NCBI GenBank assembly: GCA_020048935.1
Contig: JAIFLS010000219.1
Location: 1 to 5,515 of the forward strand
Direction: 5' to 3'
Length of the DNA stretch: 5,515 nt
DNA from: a bacterium
Lineage (GTDB): Bacteria > Verrucomicrobiota > Kiritimatiellia > UBA8416
The position numbers were made by a program, and so were the translations under genes. Shown here piece after piece: positions 1-5,515 of this stretch; the stretch's first letter is position 1; each line of letters starts with the position of its first letter. The notes beneath the pieces were generated by a model that was given only the letters and a program-made list of their open reading frames with translations, was not told the DNA's origin and ran no database searches.

Positions 1-80
1 GCCTCGGGATCGGTCGGCGACGGAGGCGGTGCCGGTTTCTTGCGTTGCTTCCAAGGCGGTGTATTGTTCGGATAGGCCAT
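1..80 (-). CDS. Partial CDS, N-terminus of an unidentified proline-rich protein
   Basis: Only the first 26 codons lie in the window; the rest continues past base 1. Reading from the ATG at 80 down to 1 gives MAYPNNTPPWKQRKKPAPPP followed by SPTDPE. This is a basic then proline-rich, probably flexible N-terminus with no signal peptide. The start is supported by an AGG at 90-88, 7 bases upstream of the ATG, and by GC-rich codons (CCG, AAG, ACC) that match the backbone rather than the AT-rich genes to the right. On the plus strand the same bases have a stop at 73-75 in frame 1, and the other frames give incoherent peptides. The family is not recognisable from so short a piece. The gene is divergent from the three-gene block starting at 247. 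Confidence 0.5.
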   Translation of the reverse strand, partial: MAYPNNTPPWKQRKKPAPPPSPTDPE

Positions 81-97
81 GCCGCAACCTACCACGA

Positions 98-127
98 GTA
101 ATCGTTTTTGCAAAGCAATCTTGTCAA
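98..127 (-). promoter_or_regulatory. Possible promoter for the minus-strand gene at 80
   Basis: The minus strand has a perfect TTGACA -35 hexamer (127-122), an 18-base spacer and a weak GATTAC -10 (103-98). The predicted transcript would start only about 10 bases before the ATG, almost on the ribosome binding site. The -35 is good, but the overall fit is doubtful. Confidence 0.2.
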
Positions 128-192
128 CATGCGGGCATAATGAGAATTTCTGATAATAGCAGTGGTATATTTGCTCAAGACATAATAGGTTG

Positions 193-220
193 AGAGCAAT
201 GGAGTCGACAATGGTGCTCT
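193..220. promoter_or_regulatory. Co-centred imperfect palindrome, operator-like, upstream of the exported-protein operon
   Basis: AGAGCA (193-198) and TGCTCT (215-220) are perfect inverted arms, and the palindrome GTCGAC (204-209) sits exactly at their centre (206.5). Nine of 14 base pairs match and two more would be G-T. The element also contains CAATGG twice (197-202 and 209-214). It ends 26 bases before the ATG at 247 and 15 bases before the ribosome binding site TGAGG (235-239), a position suited to a dimeric repressor or an mRNA leader hairpin. AT-rich -10-like hexamers (CATAAT 136-141, GATAAT 152-157, TATATT 166-171, CATAAT 181-186) lie upstream, but none has a convincing -35, so no plus-strand promoter is called. 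Function is inferred from position and symmetry only. Confidence 0.3.
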
Positions 221-246
221 ATTACGAGAAAACATGAGGCATTAAA

Positions 247-2517
247 ATGCGATCTGCTATCCATACATTTATTTATTGTGCAAGCCTGCTTATTTCCACT
301 CATCTTGGATCCGCAGTAGAAGCCTCTTCCGATAGGCAGGCTAAACCAATGATGGTTGATAGCGGCCTCTATCAGAGAATCGCACTCCTTGCGGCTTCAA
401 GAATAGATGACATTCTAGTTGATTACGAATATCATGTGACTGTCTACCTTCCGATCATTACCCCAGGCGAGTCTTTATTCACGCAGAAGATCAACTCGTA
501 TCCTACACTAATTGGATCATCACCATATTGGAAATCGTTCGTTGATTTGCTCGTGCCGTCTGTATCTCGAAACGGTGCCATTGTCTATCCCATTACTATT
601 CGGGAAGACCCTCGAACAAGAGAGAGACTTATTCTCAACGACTTGGGCGTTGTGATATGTCGGACGCCAGCACCAGATGATTATGATTGGCAATGGTACA
701 TATCCGGCAAATGGAAAGAATGGGACGCGCGAGGGGTGGCAAGTAATTCGAAAACGTACGACCCTTCCCGTCTAGCAATTTCATATGAGCTAATTCAAGA
801 AGAAGAGCTGCTTCGATACTGCATGGTTGACCCTACGTTAATTGTTCAACCAATAGCCGGTGAAGTGATGGCAACAGATGACGGAGGTGACAGCGTAACA
901 AAGCTAACGTTTACCTCCCTTGACATAACAACAAATGGAATTCAACTCGAACTGGCCTATCCATTTGATTTAAACAACTACCCTGTCAACAGCCAGACAG
1001 GGAAAGTCGATATATTCAAATGTAACGATCTTATGGGCTTGTGGTGGGGGTTTGGAACGCGAATGAGTGTATCAACCTCAACGCACTTCGTTACATGGTG
1101 CGACACGACCACAATACATCCTTCCATGAATAAGTGCTTCTACATGGCGGCAGATGCAAATATTGATTCTGATGGCGATAGTTGGAGTGATGCTGAAGAG
1201 ATCTATATTTTTAGAACGGACCCTACAAATGCGAATTCTTCTGCTGTACAGGTAAGCGGAACCATAAGCTACAGCGGCTCCAAGTCTGGCTTGGTGCGTA
1301 CAATACTTTCCACAAACCGTTTAAGTTGGACAGAGGGGCCGTGGTACGACATGTATGAGGCTGGTGAGTATTTTGTGTTCGCAGGCAAAAACCGAACTTT
1401 TTGGATCAAAGCTTATATGGACAGCAATGAGAACGGAGTGCGTGACATATTTGATCCAGCAGGTATCTACAATACGCAGGGTGTGGCAATCGGCAATGGA
1501 ACATCTGGACGTAACTTCGACTTAGTTGACGTAAACCTGACAGCAACCGATCTGGACGGACAGGTGGATGATGCAGATGAAGAAAGTCCAGGTGCCTTTG
1601 TCCATTTCAACGTTGATGATGACTATGGAATGGCTATATTCAATGGGTTCCCATGGATATCGGGATTTGACTATCTACAGACGACCAACACGATCTCAGG
1701 AGAAGACGATCTTACGCCCCTTGAAATGAGTGTAACGTCGCTGCCGCAAAGTGGGAGTATCAAACTGATTCTGCCGGATTCACGGATCGCCATCTGGTCT
1801 AGTCAAGAAAAGGGAATTAGCAATCTTATTGCGCAGGGACCCTCTACATTGACCTGGGATCTTTCAAACACAAATGAGCGAAGTTCTTTCTTGCTGCACA
1901 GTACCAATCTATGGGTTGAAGGTGTTTCCAGTGGTGATTCGGTAATAGACCTTGCATATATATCACCAGATAACGAAGTGCTGACAATTGATCGAGTCAA
2001 GTATCATTTCATAGCTGCAGAATGCGGTCGTCAGCAGTGGTATCAGCGTTACTATACGCGAAATATGTTCACAAACCTAGTTGATTGCGAATGGACAGTG
2101 TCATTTTCAACCGACCAAGATGAGTGGAATGCAGGAGGCTATAATTGTATTGCATGGACTGTAGGAGAGACAAACACATGGTATAGTCCTGCTGACATTG
2201 ATGAATATTATGGTGATGATGACGGTCTATTTGAGAATTCTGATATGGACGATTTTTACTTAAGTAAGAAAGGCTATTTGCCCACAGCTAGTGGCCCGGA
2301 AGATGCTACCGTGATGTACTACCCCGTCACGAACAACCTTGGCTATCATGCAGCGATTAAAATGCAGGATTGTAGCTGTGGAAGTGGTCGATGGATTATG
2401 TATGAAAGCAAGCTAGGCGATTGGACAAAAATTGAGCATAGATGGGATCAACTTAATTCTTACGGCAATCATTATTTAGAGACCACATACGGAGAGCCAG
2501 GACGCTTTTATAAATAG
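247..2517 (+). CDS. Exported multidomain protein with TSP3-like calcium loop and C-terminal Cys/His hydrolase-like domain
   Basis: Predicted secreted protein of 756 residues; no named family covers it in full. A signal peptide spans about residues 1-26 (hydrophobic core 7-22, likely cut near VEA). Residues 35-210 are not recognised. Residues 215-300 look like a beta domain with cysteines 259, 285 and 297. Residues 303-331 (DSDGDSWSDAEE, then TDPTNANS) form a thrombospondin-type-3-like calcium loop. Residues 335-430 resemble a beta-sandwich with a second acidic loop, DSNENGVRD (392-400). Residues 432-590 contain VHFNVDDD and EDDLTPLE, a module style I associate with secreted proteins of Verrucomicrobiota and relatives. 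Residues about 612-756 carry YNCIAWT (Cys634), GYHAA (His701) and YESKLGDW (Glu720), ending with an IEH...YG pattern. This resembles papain-fold (NlpC/P60-like) domains and, from memory, the family named DUF7689; catalysis is inferred. The start is supported by TGAGG at 235-239, 7 bases before the ATG. It is the first gene of a coupled trio, and its base composition is much less GC-rich than the flanking genes. Confidence 0.85.
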   Translation: MRSAIHTFIYCASLLISTHLGSAVEASSDRQAKPMMVDSGLYQRIALLAASRIDDILVDYEYHVTVYLPIITPGESLFTQKINSYPTLIGSSPYWKSFVDLLVPSVSRNGAIVYPITIREDPRTRERLILNDLGVVICRTPAPDDYDWQWYISGKWKEWDARGVASNSKTYDPSRLAISYELIQEEELLRYCMVDPTLIVQPIAGEVMATDDGGDSVTKLTFTSLDITTNGIQLELAYPFDLNNYPVNSQTGKVDIFKCNDLMGLWWGFGTRMSVSTSTHFVTWCDTTTIHPSMNKCFYMAADANIDSDGDSWSDAEEIYIFRTDPTNANSSAVQVSGTISYSGSKSGLVRTILSTNRLSWTEGPWYDMYEAGEYFVFAGKNRTFWIKAYMDSNENGVRDIFDPAGIYNTQGVAIGNGTSGRNFDLVDVNLTATDLDGQVDDADEESPGAFVHFNVDDDYGMAIFNGFPWISGFDYLQTTNTISGEDDLTPLEMSVTSLPQSGSIKLILPDSRIAIWSSQEKGISNLIAQGPSTLTWDLSNTNERSSFLLHSTNLWVEGVSSGDSVIDLAYISPDNEVLTIDRVKYHFIAAECGRQQWYQRYYTRNMFTNLVDCEWTVSFSTDQDEWNAGGYNCIAWTVGETNTWYSPADIDEYYGDDDGLFENSDMDDFYLSKKGYLPTASGPEDATVMYYPVTNNLGYHAAIKMQDCSCGSGRWIMYESKLGDWTKIEHRWDQLNSYGNHYLETTYGEPGRFYK

Positions 2518-2522
2518 GAGGG
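2516..2522 (+). promoter_or_regulatory. Strong Shine-Dalgarno overlapping the upstream stop codon
   Basis: AGGAGGG begins inside the TAG stop (2515-2517) of the large exported protein and lies 4 bases before the ATG at 2527. This near-perfect site fixes the start of the second gene and suggests that ribosomes ending on the first gene can reinitiate on the second. Confidence 0.75.
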
Positions 2523-2526
2523 CCAT

Positions 2527-3099
2527 ATGCGAATTCACCTATTAGTATGCCGTTTAGTGCCTGCATTTGTCATTCTTTGCATTCAACCGGCACTGAAAAC
2601 GTCTGCCTCGTTATCCCTGAACTTTCGAGCACCAATACAACCAGGCAGCTACTACGAGGAGAGTGGCATTGCATTTATGAATGTTTACCACACCTACATA
2701 CTGCCGCCTGCCGGCGATAGTGGGAGTTTGTATTTTGATTCAACTTCAGCAATGTGGGCATTAGATGGAAGCCTATTTCAGCCTGTCAGTGTCACTCTTG
2801 ATTCAGATCCCGCGTCTTCGGGTGGACCCTATGATGCGATCTTCACTGGGCATCGAGTAGATGGTTCCACCATTGAACAGCGGTTTTCGGTTGATCACCT
2901 AAATGGAAGCTATTCCTTCGACGAGTCATTTGGATATGTATCATCTTTATCAATTAATGCCCCCATGGTAGTGGCAAATGATGCCTTTACGATAAATGTC
3001 GTGCCTGAATCTAGCACAATTGCTCTCTTCATTCTTGGTGTCTGTGTATTGTACTTATCAAAATCATTCACTGGAGTTCAAAATGAGAATTCAATTTAG
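2527..3099 (+). CDS. PEP-CTERM-like exported surface protein with atypical C-terminal tail
   Basis: A 190-residue exported protein with the layout of a PEP-CTERM/exosortase substrate. A signal peptide covers about residues 1-27 (hydrophobic core 9-20, then ALKTSAS). A beta-rich middle (about 29-157) contains SGSLYFDSTSAMWALDGS and a SVTLDSDPASSGGPYD stretch, typical of small PEP-CTERM proteins. The C-terminus has VPESS (159-163) followed by a hydrophobic helix (STIALFILGVCVLYL, 163-177). In the known system the VPEP-like motif, helix and a short basic tail direct export, processing by exosortase and surface attachment. Two features are unusual: the motif is VPES rather than VPEP, and the tail is a 13-residue polar SKSFTGVQNENSI with one lysine instead of an arginine cluster. 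The last 17 bases overlap the next gene. An ordinary C-terminal membrane anchor is the alternative. No exosortase gene is in the window. Confidence 0.75.
   Translation: MRIHLLVCRLVPAFVILCIQPALKTSASLSLNFRAPIQPGSYYEESGIAFMNVYHTYILPPAGDSGSLYFDSTSAMWALDGSLFQPVSVTLDSDPASSGGPYDAIFTGHRVDGSTIEQRFSVDHLNGSYSFDESFGYVSSLSINAPMVVANDAFTINVVPESSTIALFILGVCVLYLSKSFTGVQNENSI
3073..3076 (+). promoter_or_regulatory. Ribosome binding site inside the preceding gene, sets the start of the third gene
   Basis: GGAG lies 6 bases before the ATG at 3083, within the coding end of the PEP-CTERM-like gene. It supports 3083 as the start, not the in-frame upstream ATG at 2996, which lies deep in the second gene and would bury the signal peptide behind 29 extra residues. 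Confidence 0.65.
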
Positions 3100-3775
3100 C
3101 CTCTATGTTCTTCTTTCATGTGTTGTTCTTCCGTGTTTCAGCCAAACAGGAATTTCACCTCAAGTTGATAACCGTGTTCGTGTCGAATTCGAAACTCACT
3201 ATAATGCTTGGATGGAGTGGAGAGAAAACAACAGGGCAAGTTCTTCTCTAACGGAAAATATACCATTTAAAGCCATTATTGCTCTTGGCCCCAAGGCGCT
3301 TCCGTTTGTCATTGAGAAGATGAACCAACAAAAAAATAATTTTCACCTACAGCGGGCAGTCCGAGAAATGAGCAAGAAACGTTTTGAACGTAATGCATGG
3401 CCAGTAGGCAAACACGGAGATTCTGTCAGCTTGGCAAAAATGTATACAGATTGGTGGAACAATGATCTTGCAAAAACCTCTGACAAGGTTCGTGCATTGC
3501 TTGCTGACAAGAGATCGCATGAAGTGTCTGGCAATATTGAGGAAGCGTCAAGGATCACAAAGCAAATCGAGAATTTGGGGATTGCGGCACTTCCCGAAGT
3601 ATTTGAGTTAATAGCAGGCGGAGAGACCTCTCTTGTCAGTACAGCATCAATGTTAACTGAAGGGAAACTCTCGAATGACGCAAGTGCAATAGCTTGTTCA
3701 CAGTGGTGGAGTGAAAACAAGAATTCTTGGAGCATTCCACATCCTGAAAGCCCACAAACGAGCTACACCAAGTAA
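3083..3775 (+). CDS. Exported HEAT-like repeat protein with two tryptophan-pair motifs
   Basis: A 230-residue predicted secreted protein. The signal peptide is about residues 1-20 (MRIQFSLYVLLSCVVLPCFS), probably cut before Gln21. Cys18 is preceded by Val-Leu-Pro, a poor lipobox, so a lipoprotein is unlikely. The mature part is alpha-helical and contains a diverged duplication: IALGPKALPFVIEKM (66-80) leading to YTDWWNND (121-128), and IENLGIAALPEVFELI (162-177) leading to CSQWWSENK (205-213). The LG..ALP..IE helices are typical of HEAT-like repeats, which normally serve as protein-binding scaffolds. The family resembles hypothetical exported HEAT-like proteins that I recall from Planctomycetes and Verrucomicrobiota. 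No catalytic motif is seen. The start at 3083 is set by GGAG at 3073-3076 and yields a clean signal peptide. It overlaps the second gene by 17 bases and is the last gene of the trio, convergent with the dipeptidase gene. A binding partner for one of the two upstream products is plausible but unproven. Confidence 0.8.
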   Translation: MRIQFSLYVLLSCVVLPCFSQTGISPQVDNRVRVEFETHYNAWMEWRENNRASSSLTENIPFKAIIALGPKALPFVIEKMNQQKNNFHLQRAVREMSKKRFERNAWPVGKHGDSVSLAKMYTDWWNNDLAKTSDKVRALLADKRSHEVSGNIEEASRITKQIENLGIAALPEVFELIAGGETSLVSTASMLTEGKLSNDASAIACSQWWSENKNSWSIPHPESPQTSYTK

Positions 3776-3777
3776 CT

Positions 3778-3795
3778 CGGCCGGTGCCGCGTTTT
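3778..3795 (+). terminator. Weak possible intrinsic terminator between convergent genes
   Basis: CGGC (3778-3781) pairs with GCCG (3786-3789) around a CGGT loop, followed by CG and four T (3792-3795). It lies in the 22-base gap after the stop codon at 3773-3775. The stem is only four pairs and the T-run is short, so this is a weak candidate; nothing better is visible in the gap. Confidence 0.25.
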
Positions 3796-3797
3796 CC

Positions 3798-5165
3798 TCA
3801 GGTTACGGATTGCAGGAACAGGGCGGTATAAAGGAAACCGGACTTGAACTGCGCCAGGGAGAAGGACTCGTCGGGCGCATGGATGCGATCCGCCTCCAGG
3901 CCGAAGCCGACCAGCAGAGGCTTGGCCCCCGAGACCTCGGCAAGACGCGATACGATCGGGATGGAGGCCCCCTCCCACAGGAAGGCCACCGGCTGGCCGG
4001 GGCAAAGCGTCGCCAGCGCTCCCTGCGCCGTGCGGACGGCGGCGGCATCCGGATCGAGCCGGAATCCCGGACCACCGATACCCGTGTCCGCCAGCGTCAG
4101 GCGCATGCCGGCAGGCGTGTGGCGGGAAAGATGCGCGGAAATCGCGTCAAGCACAGCCTGCGGTGCCTGGCCGGGAACCAGACGGGCGGTCAGCTTGAGT
4201 TCGGCGGCGGCAGGGATGATGGTCTTCATGCCGCTGCCGCCGTAGCCGCTGTGGATGCCGTTGATATCCAGGCTGGGCAGAAAGCCGACCCGCTCATAGG
4301 GCGGGAGTTCGCGCATTCCGCCATCGGGGCTGGTGCCGGTCTGGCGGCGATAGGCGTCCGCATCGAATGGGACGGCGGCGGCAAGCTGCGACTCGCGGGG
4401 CGAGGGTGGAATGACGCCATCGTAGAAACCGGGGACGGCGACGCGTCCCTCGGCATCGAACAGCAAGGCGGCCAGTTGCGCTACCCCCTGCGCCGCGTTG
4501 GGGGCGAGACCGCCGTGCACCCCCGAATGGAGATCGTGGTCAGTCCCGTTAAGCTGCGCACTGAGGTGGACAATCCCGCGGAGGCCCATGATGATGGTCG
4601 GAGCCCCGGATTGCACCATGCAGGTGTCGTGTACCATCAGGATGTCGGCCTGGAGTCGTTCGCGCCAGCTTTCGAGCACGCGATTCAGCCCGCCACTGCT
4701 GCATTCCTCCTCGCCCTCGATCAGCACCTTGAGGTTGACATCCAGCGCTCCGCCCTCGATCAGGGCCTCGATCGCGGCCAGCGTGTAGAAGACCTGCCCC
4801 TTGTTGTCCTGCGCCCCGCGCGCGAAAAGCCGGCCGCCCCGCCAGGCCGGCTCGAATGGCGGCGTGGTCCAGGAACCGAGCGGATCGACCGGCTGAACAT
4901 CGTAATGCCCGTAGAAAAGCACCGTGGGCCGGTCGGGCTTGCCCGCACGCTCCGCGAAGACGAAGGGTTTCGTGCCGGTCGGGGCCAGTTCGGCGTGAAA
5001 GCCGTGCCGCCGCAGGCGCGCGGCGACCCAGTCGGCACAATCCAGACAGTCCTGCTGGCGCGCCGGATCGGCACTGACACTCGGGAAACGCAGAAACGCC
5101 TCCCAGTCCTGCACAATCTGCTCCCGCCGCCGTTCAAATTCCATTTCAAGCACAGCTATATTCAC
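3798..5165 (-). CDS. M20 family metallopeptidase (dipeptidase)
   Basis: A complete 455-residue di-zinc dipeptidase of the M20 family (carnosinase/CNDP2-like branch), expected to cleave dipeptides in the cytoplasm; no signal peptide is present. The motifs are in the expected order: LFYGHYDVQP with metal ligand His87 and Asp89; GAQDNKGQ with bridging Asp120; IEGEEECSSGG with likely general base Glu153 and metal ligand Glu154; MVHD with Asp180; DLHSGVHGG with His213, which in relatives reaches into the partner's active site; and DRIHAPDES with His429. The lid/dimerisation domain occupies roughly residues 200-370, including GYGGSGMKTIIP (307-318). Length matches the family. The start is GTG at 5165, preceded by GGAG eight bases upstream (5177-5174); the ATG at 5144 lacks such a site. 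The gene is very GC-rich (44/60 at 4021-4080), unlike the block to its left, and looks like backbone. Exact substrate cannot be told from sequence. Confidence 0.95.
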   Translation of the reverse strand: MNIAVLEMEFERRREQIVQDWEAFLRFPSVSADPARQQDCLDCADWVAARLRRHGFHAELAPTGTKPFVFAERAGKPDRPTVLFYGHYDVQPVDPLGSWTTPPFEPAWRGGRLFARGAQDNKGQVFYTLAAIEALIEGGALDVNLKVLIEGEEECSSGGLNRVLESWRERLQADILMVHDTCMVQSGAPTIIMGLRGIVHLSAQLNGTDHDLHSGVHGGLAPNAAQGVAQLAALLFDAEGRVAVPGFYDGVIPPSPRESQLAAAVPFDADAYRRQTGTSPDGGMRELPPYERVGFLPSLDINGIHSGYGGSGMKTIIPAAAELKLTARLVPGQAPQAVLDAISAHLSRHTPAGMRLTLADTGIGGPGFRLDPDAAAVRTAQGALATLCPGQPVAFLWEGASIPIVSRLAEVSGAKPLLVGFGLEADRIHAPDESFSLAQFKSGFLYTALFLQSVT

Positions 5166-5168
5166 GAT

Positions 5169-5177
5169 CCCCTCTCC
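5169..5177 (-). promoter_or_regulatory. Ribosome binding site deciding the GTG start of the dipeptidase
   Basis: The minus strand reads GGAGAGGGG then ATC then GTG. GGAG is 8 bases from the GTG at 5165, so the GTG start is preferred over the downstream ATG at 5144, which has no comparable purine-rich site at the right distance. Confidence 0.65.
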
Positions 5178-5210
5178 ATGGTTAACCCAGACCCATGCAG
5201 GCTAGCGAAT

Positions 5211-5216
5211 ATTATA
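5211..5216 (-). promoter_or_regulatory. Candidate -10 box for the dipeptidase gene
   Basis: The minus strand reads a perfect TATAAT (5216-5211) about 45 bases before the GTG start, giving a leader of roughly 40 bases. At a 17-base spacing the -35 position reads CCCTGA, a poor match, so a promoter here may depend on an activator or have a non-canonical -35. Confidence 0.4.
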
Positions 5217-5306
5217 GGGAATGACAAAGCAATTCAGGGGCATGACTGCTGGACTTTGATCGAGGCGCTTGATTATTGCGCGTGAATCCGGTAGGGGTAT
5301 GTCAGG

Positions 5307-5515
5307 ATGAACGTAGAGAGAGTATATCAATTTGCGGGAAGGCTGTTCGCGCCGGAAAGCATGTTTTTCCTGATGCTGGCCCTCTCGATTGTTACGGTCG
5401 CCATCAGCATCGTCCCGGTTTTCAACTTGCTGTTCGCCGCGCGCATCGAGGAAACGACAACCGACGGACGACTCAAACTGGGAAAAATCCTTCGCACGAT
5501 CAGCCACATGCTTTT
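5307..5515 (+). CDS. Partial CDS, N-terminus of an unidentified membrane protein
   Basis: The frame opens at ATG 5307 and stays open to the window edge, giving 69 codons plus two bases. The start follows AGGGG (5293-5297) at a 9-base spacing. Residues 1-18 are a short N-terminal segment (MNVERVYQFAGRLFAPES). Residues 19-44 form one strong membrane helix (FFLMLALSIVTVAISIVPVF and on). A polar, partly charged stretch follows (IEETTTDGRLKLGKILRTIS). The hydrophobic pattern and the G/C-rich third codon positions favour this frame over the other plus-strand frame open from GTG 5282 and over the minus-strand frames. The upstream helix and absence of a cleavage site suggest a membrane anchor, not a secreted protein. 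It is divergent from the dipeptidase gene with 141 bases between starts. The family cannot be recognised from this part. Confidence 0.6.
   Translation, partial: MNVERVYQFAGRLFAPESMFFLMLALSIVTVAISIVPVFNLLFAARIEETTTDGRLKLGKILRTISHML

Noticed and set aside
94..109. ACGA/TCGT hairpin followed by five T
   Set aside because: The stem is four pairs with two A-T pairs, too weak for a terminator, and it lies in the leader of the minus-strand gene.
2..193. Plus-strand frame open from the window edge to a stop at 191-193
   Set aside because: The translation is incoherent and has no domain pattern, and it runs across a compositional change and the likely control region; the minus-strand start at 80 fits the codon usage better.
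2996..3082. Upstream ATG that would add 29 residues to the HEAT-like protein
   Set aside because: It lies within the PEP-CTERM-like gene in another frame and would hide the clean signal peptide starting at 3083, which has its own GGAG site.
139..3091. AATGAGAATT at 139-148 and 3082-3091
   Set aside because: Ten-base matches are expected several times by chance in a window of this size, and the first copy has no coding or regulatory context.
3330..3336. Run of seven A as a possible programmed frameshift site
   Set aside because: The zero frame continues through a normal HEAT-like sequence to a sensible stop, and no downstream stimulatory structure or alternative coding frame is apparent.
27..3789. 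CGGTGCCG at 27-34 and again at 3782-3789 as possible target-site repeats around the AT-rich block
   Set aside because: An 8-base match is expected by chance in GC-rich DNA, the left copy lies inside the minus-strand coding region, and no recombinase gene is present.
3711..5285. Long plus-strand open frame of 524 codons antisense to the dipeptidase
   Set aside because: It is the complement of a GC-rich gene with an unmistakable M20 active site; the translation is low-complexity, rich in Gly, Arg, Ala and Asp, with no recognisable motif, and it begins inside the HEAT-like gene.
5202..5507. Minus-strand open frame across the divergent region and the right edge
   Set aside because: It overlaps the membrane-protein frame and the dipeptidase promoter region; its translation is polar and motif-free, whereas the plus-strand frame has a membrane helix and a ribosome binding site.

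Overview
The window looks like a piece of a bacterial chromosome, most likely from the PVC superphylum (Verrucomicrobiota, Kiritimatiellota or Lentisphaerota). This is inferred from protein style, not proven. The pointers are a large secreted protein with a thrombospondin-type-3-like calcium loop followed by beta modules familiar from that group, a PEP-CTERM-type surface protein, and a secreted HEAT-like protein, all next to a GC-rich housekeeping gene.

Layout. Bases 1-80 hold the start of a minus-strand gene cut by the window edge. Bases 81-246 are a divergent intergenic region with a co-centred imperfect palindrome. Bases 247-3775 carry three plus-strand genes packed like an operon: a 756-residue exported multidomain protein whose C-terminus looks like a Cys/His papain-fold hydrolase domain; a 190-residue PEP-CTERM-like protein; and a 230-residue exported helical-repeat protein. 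Spacings are 9 bases and then a 17-base overlap, and the second and third genes each have a Shine-Dalgarno sequence lying over the end of the gene before. After a 22-base gap comes a convergent minus-strand M20 metallodipeptidase (3798-5165) with its full set of metal ligands. A 141-base divergent region then leads to a plus-strand membrane-protein gene (5307 onward) that runs off the window.

Composition. The three-gene block is clearly less GC-rich than the flanks: a hand count gives 27/60 G+C at 1801-1860 and 44/60 at 4021-4080. The block therefore reads as an accessory cassette in a GC-rich backbone. No integrase, transposase, tRNA or convincing flanking repeat is visible.

How the genes may work together. 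All three cassette products carry N-terminal export signals and appear translationally coupled, so they probably act together at or beyond the cell envelope. The Cys/His domain of the first product is the best candidate for an activity. The PEP-CTERM-like product would be surface-sorted, and the HEAT-like product could be a binding partner. This combined role is inference. The dipeptidase and the two edge genes look like unrelated backbone genes.
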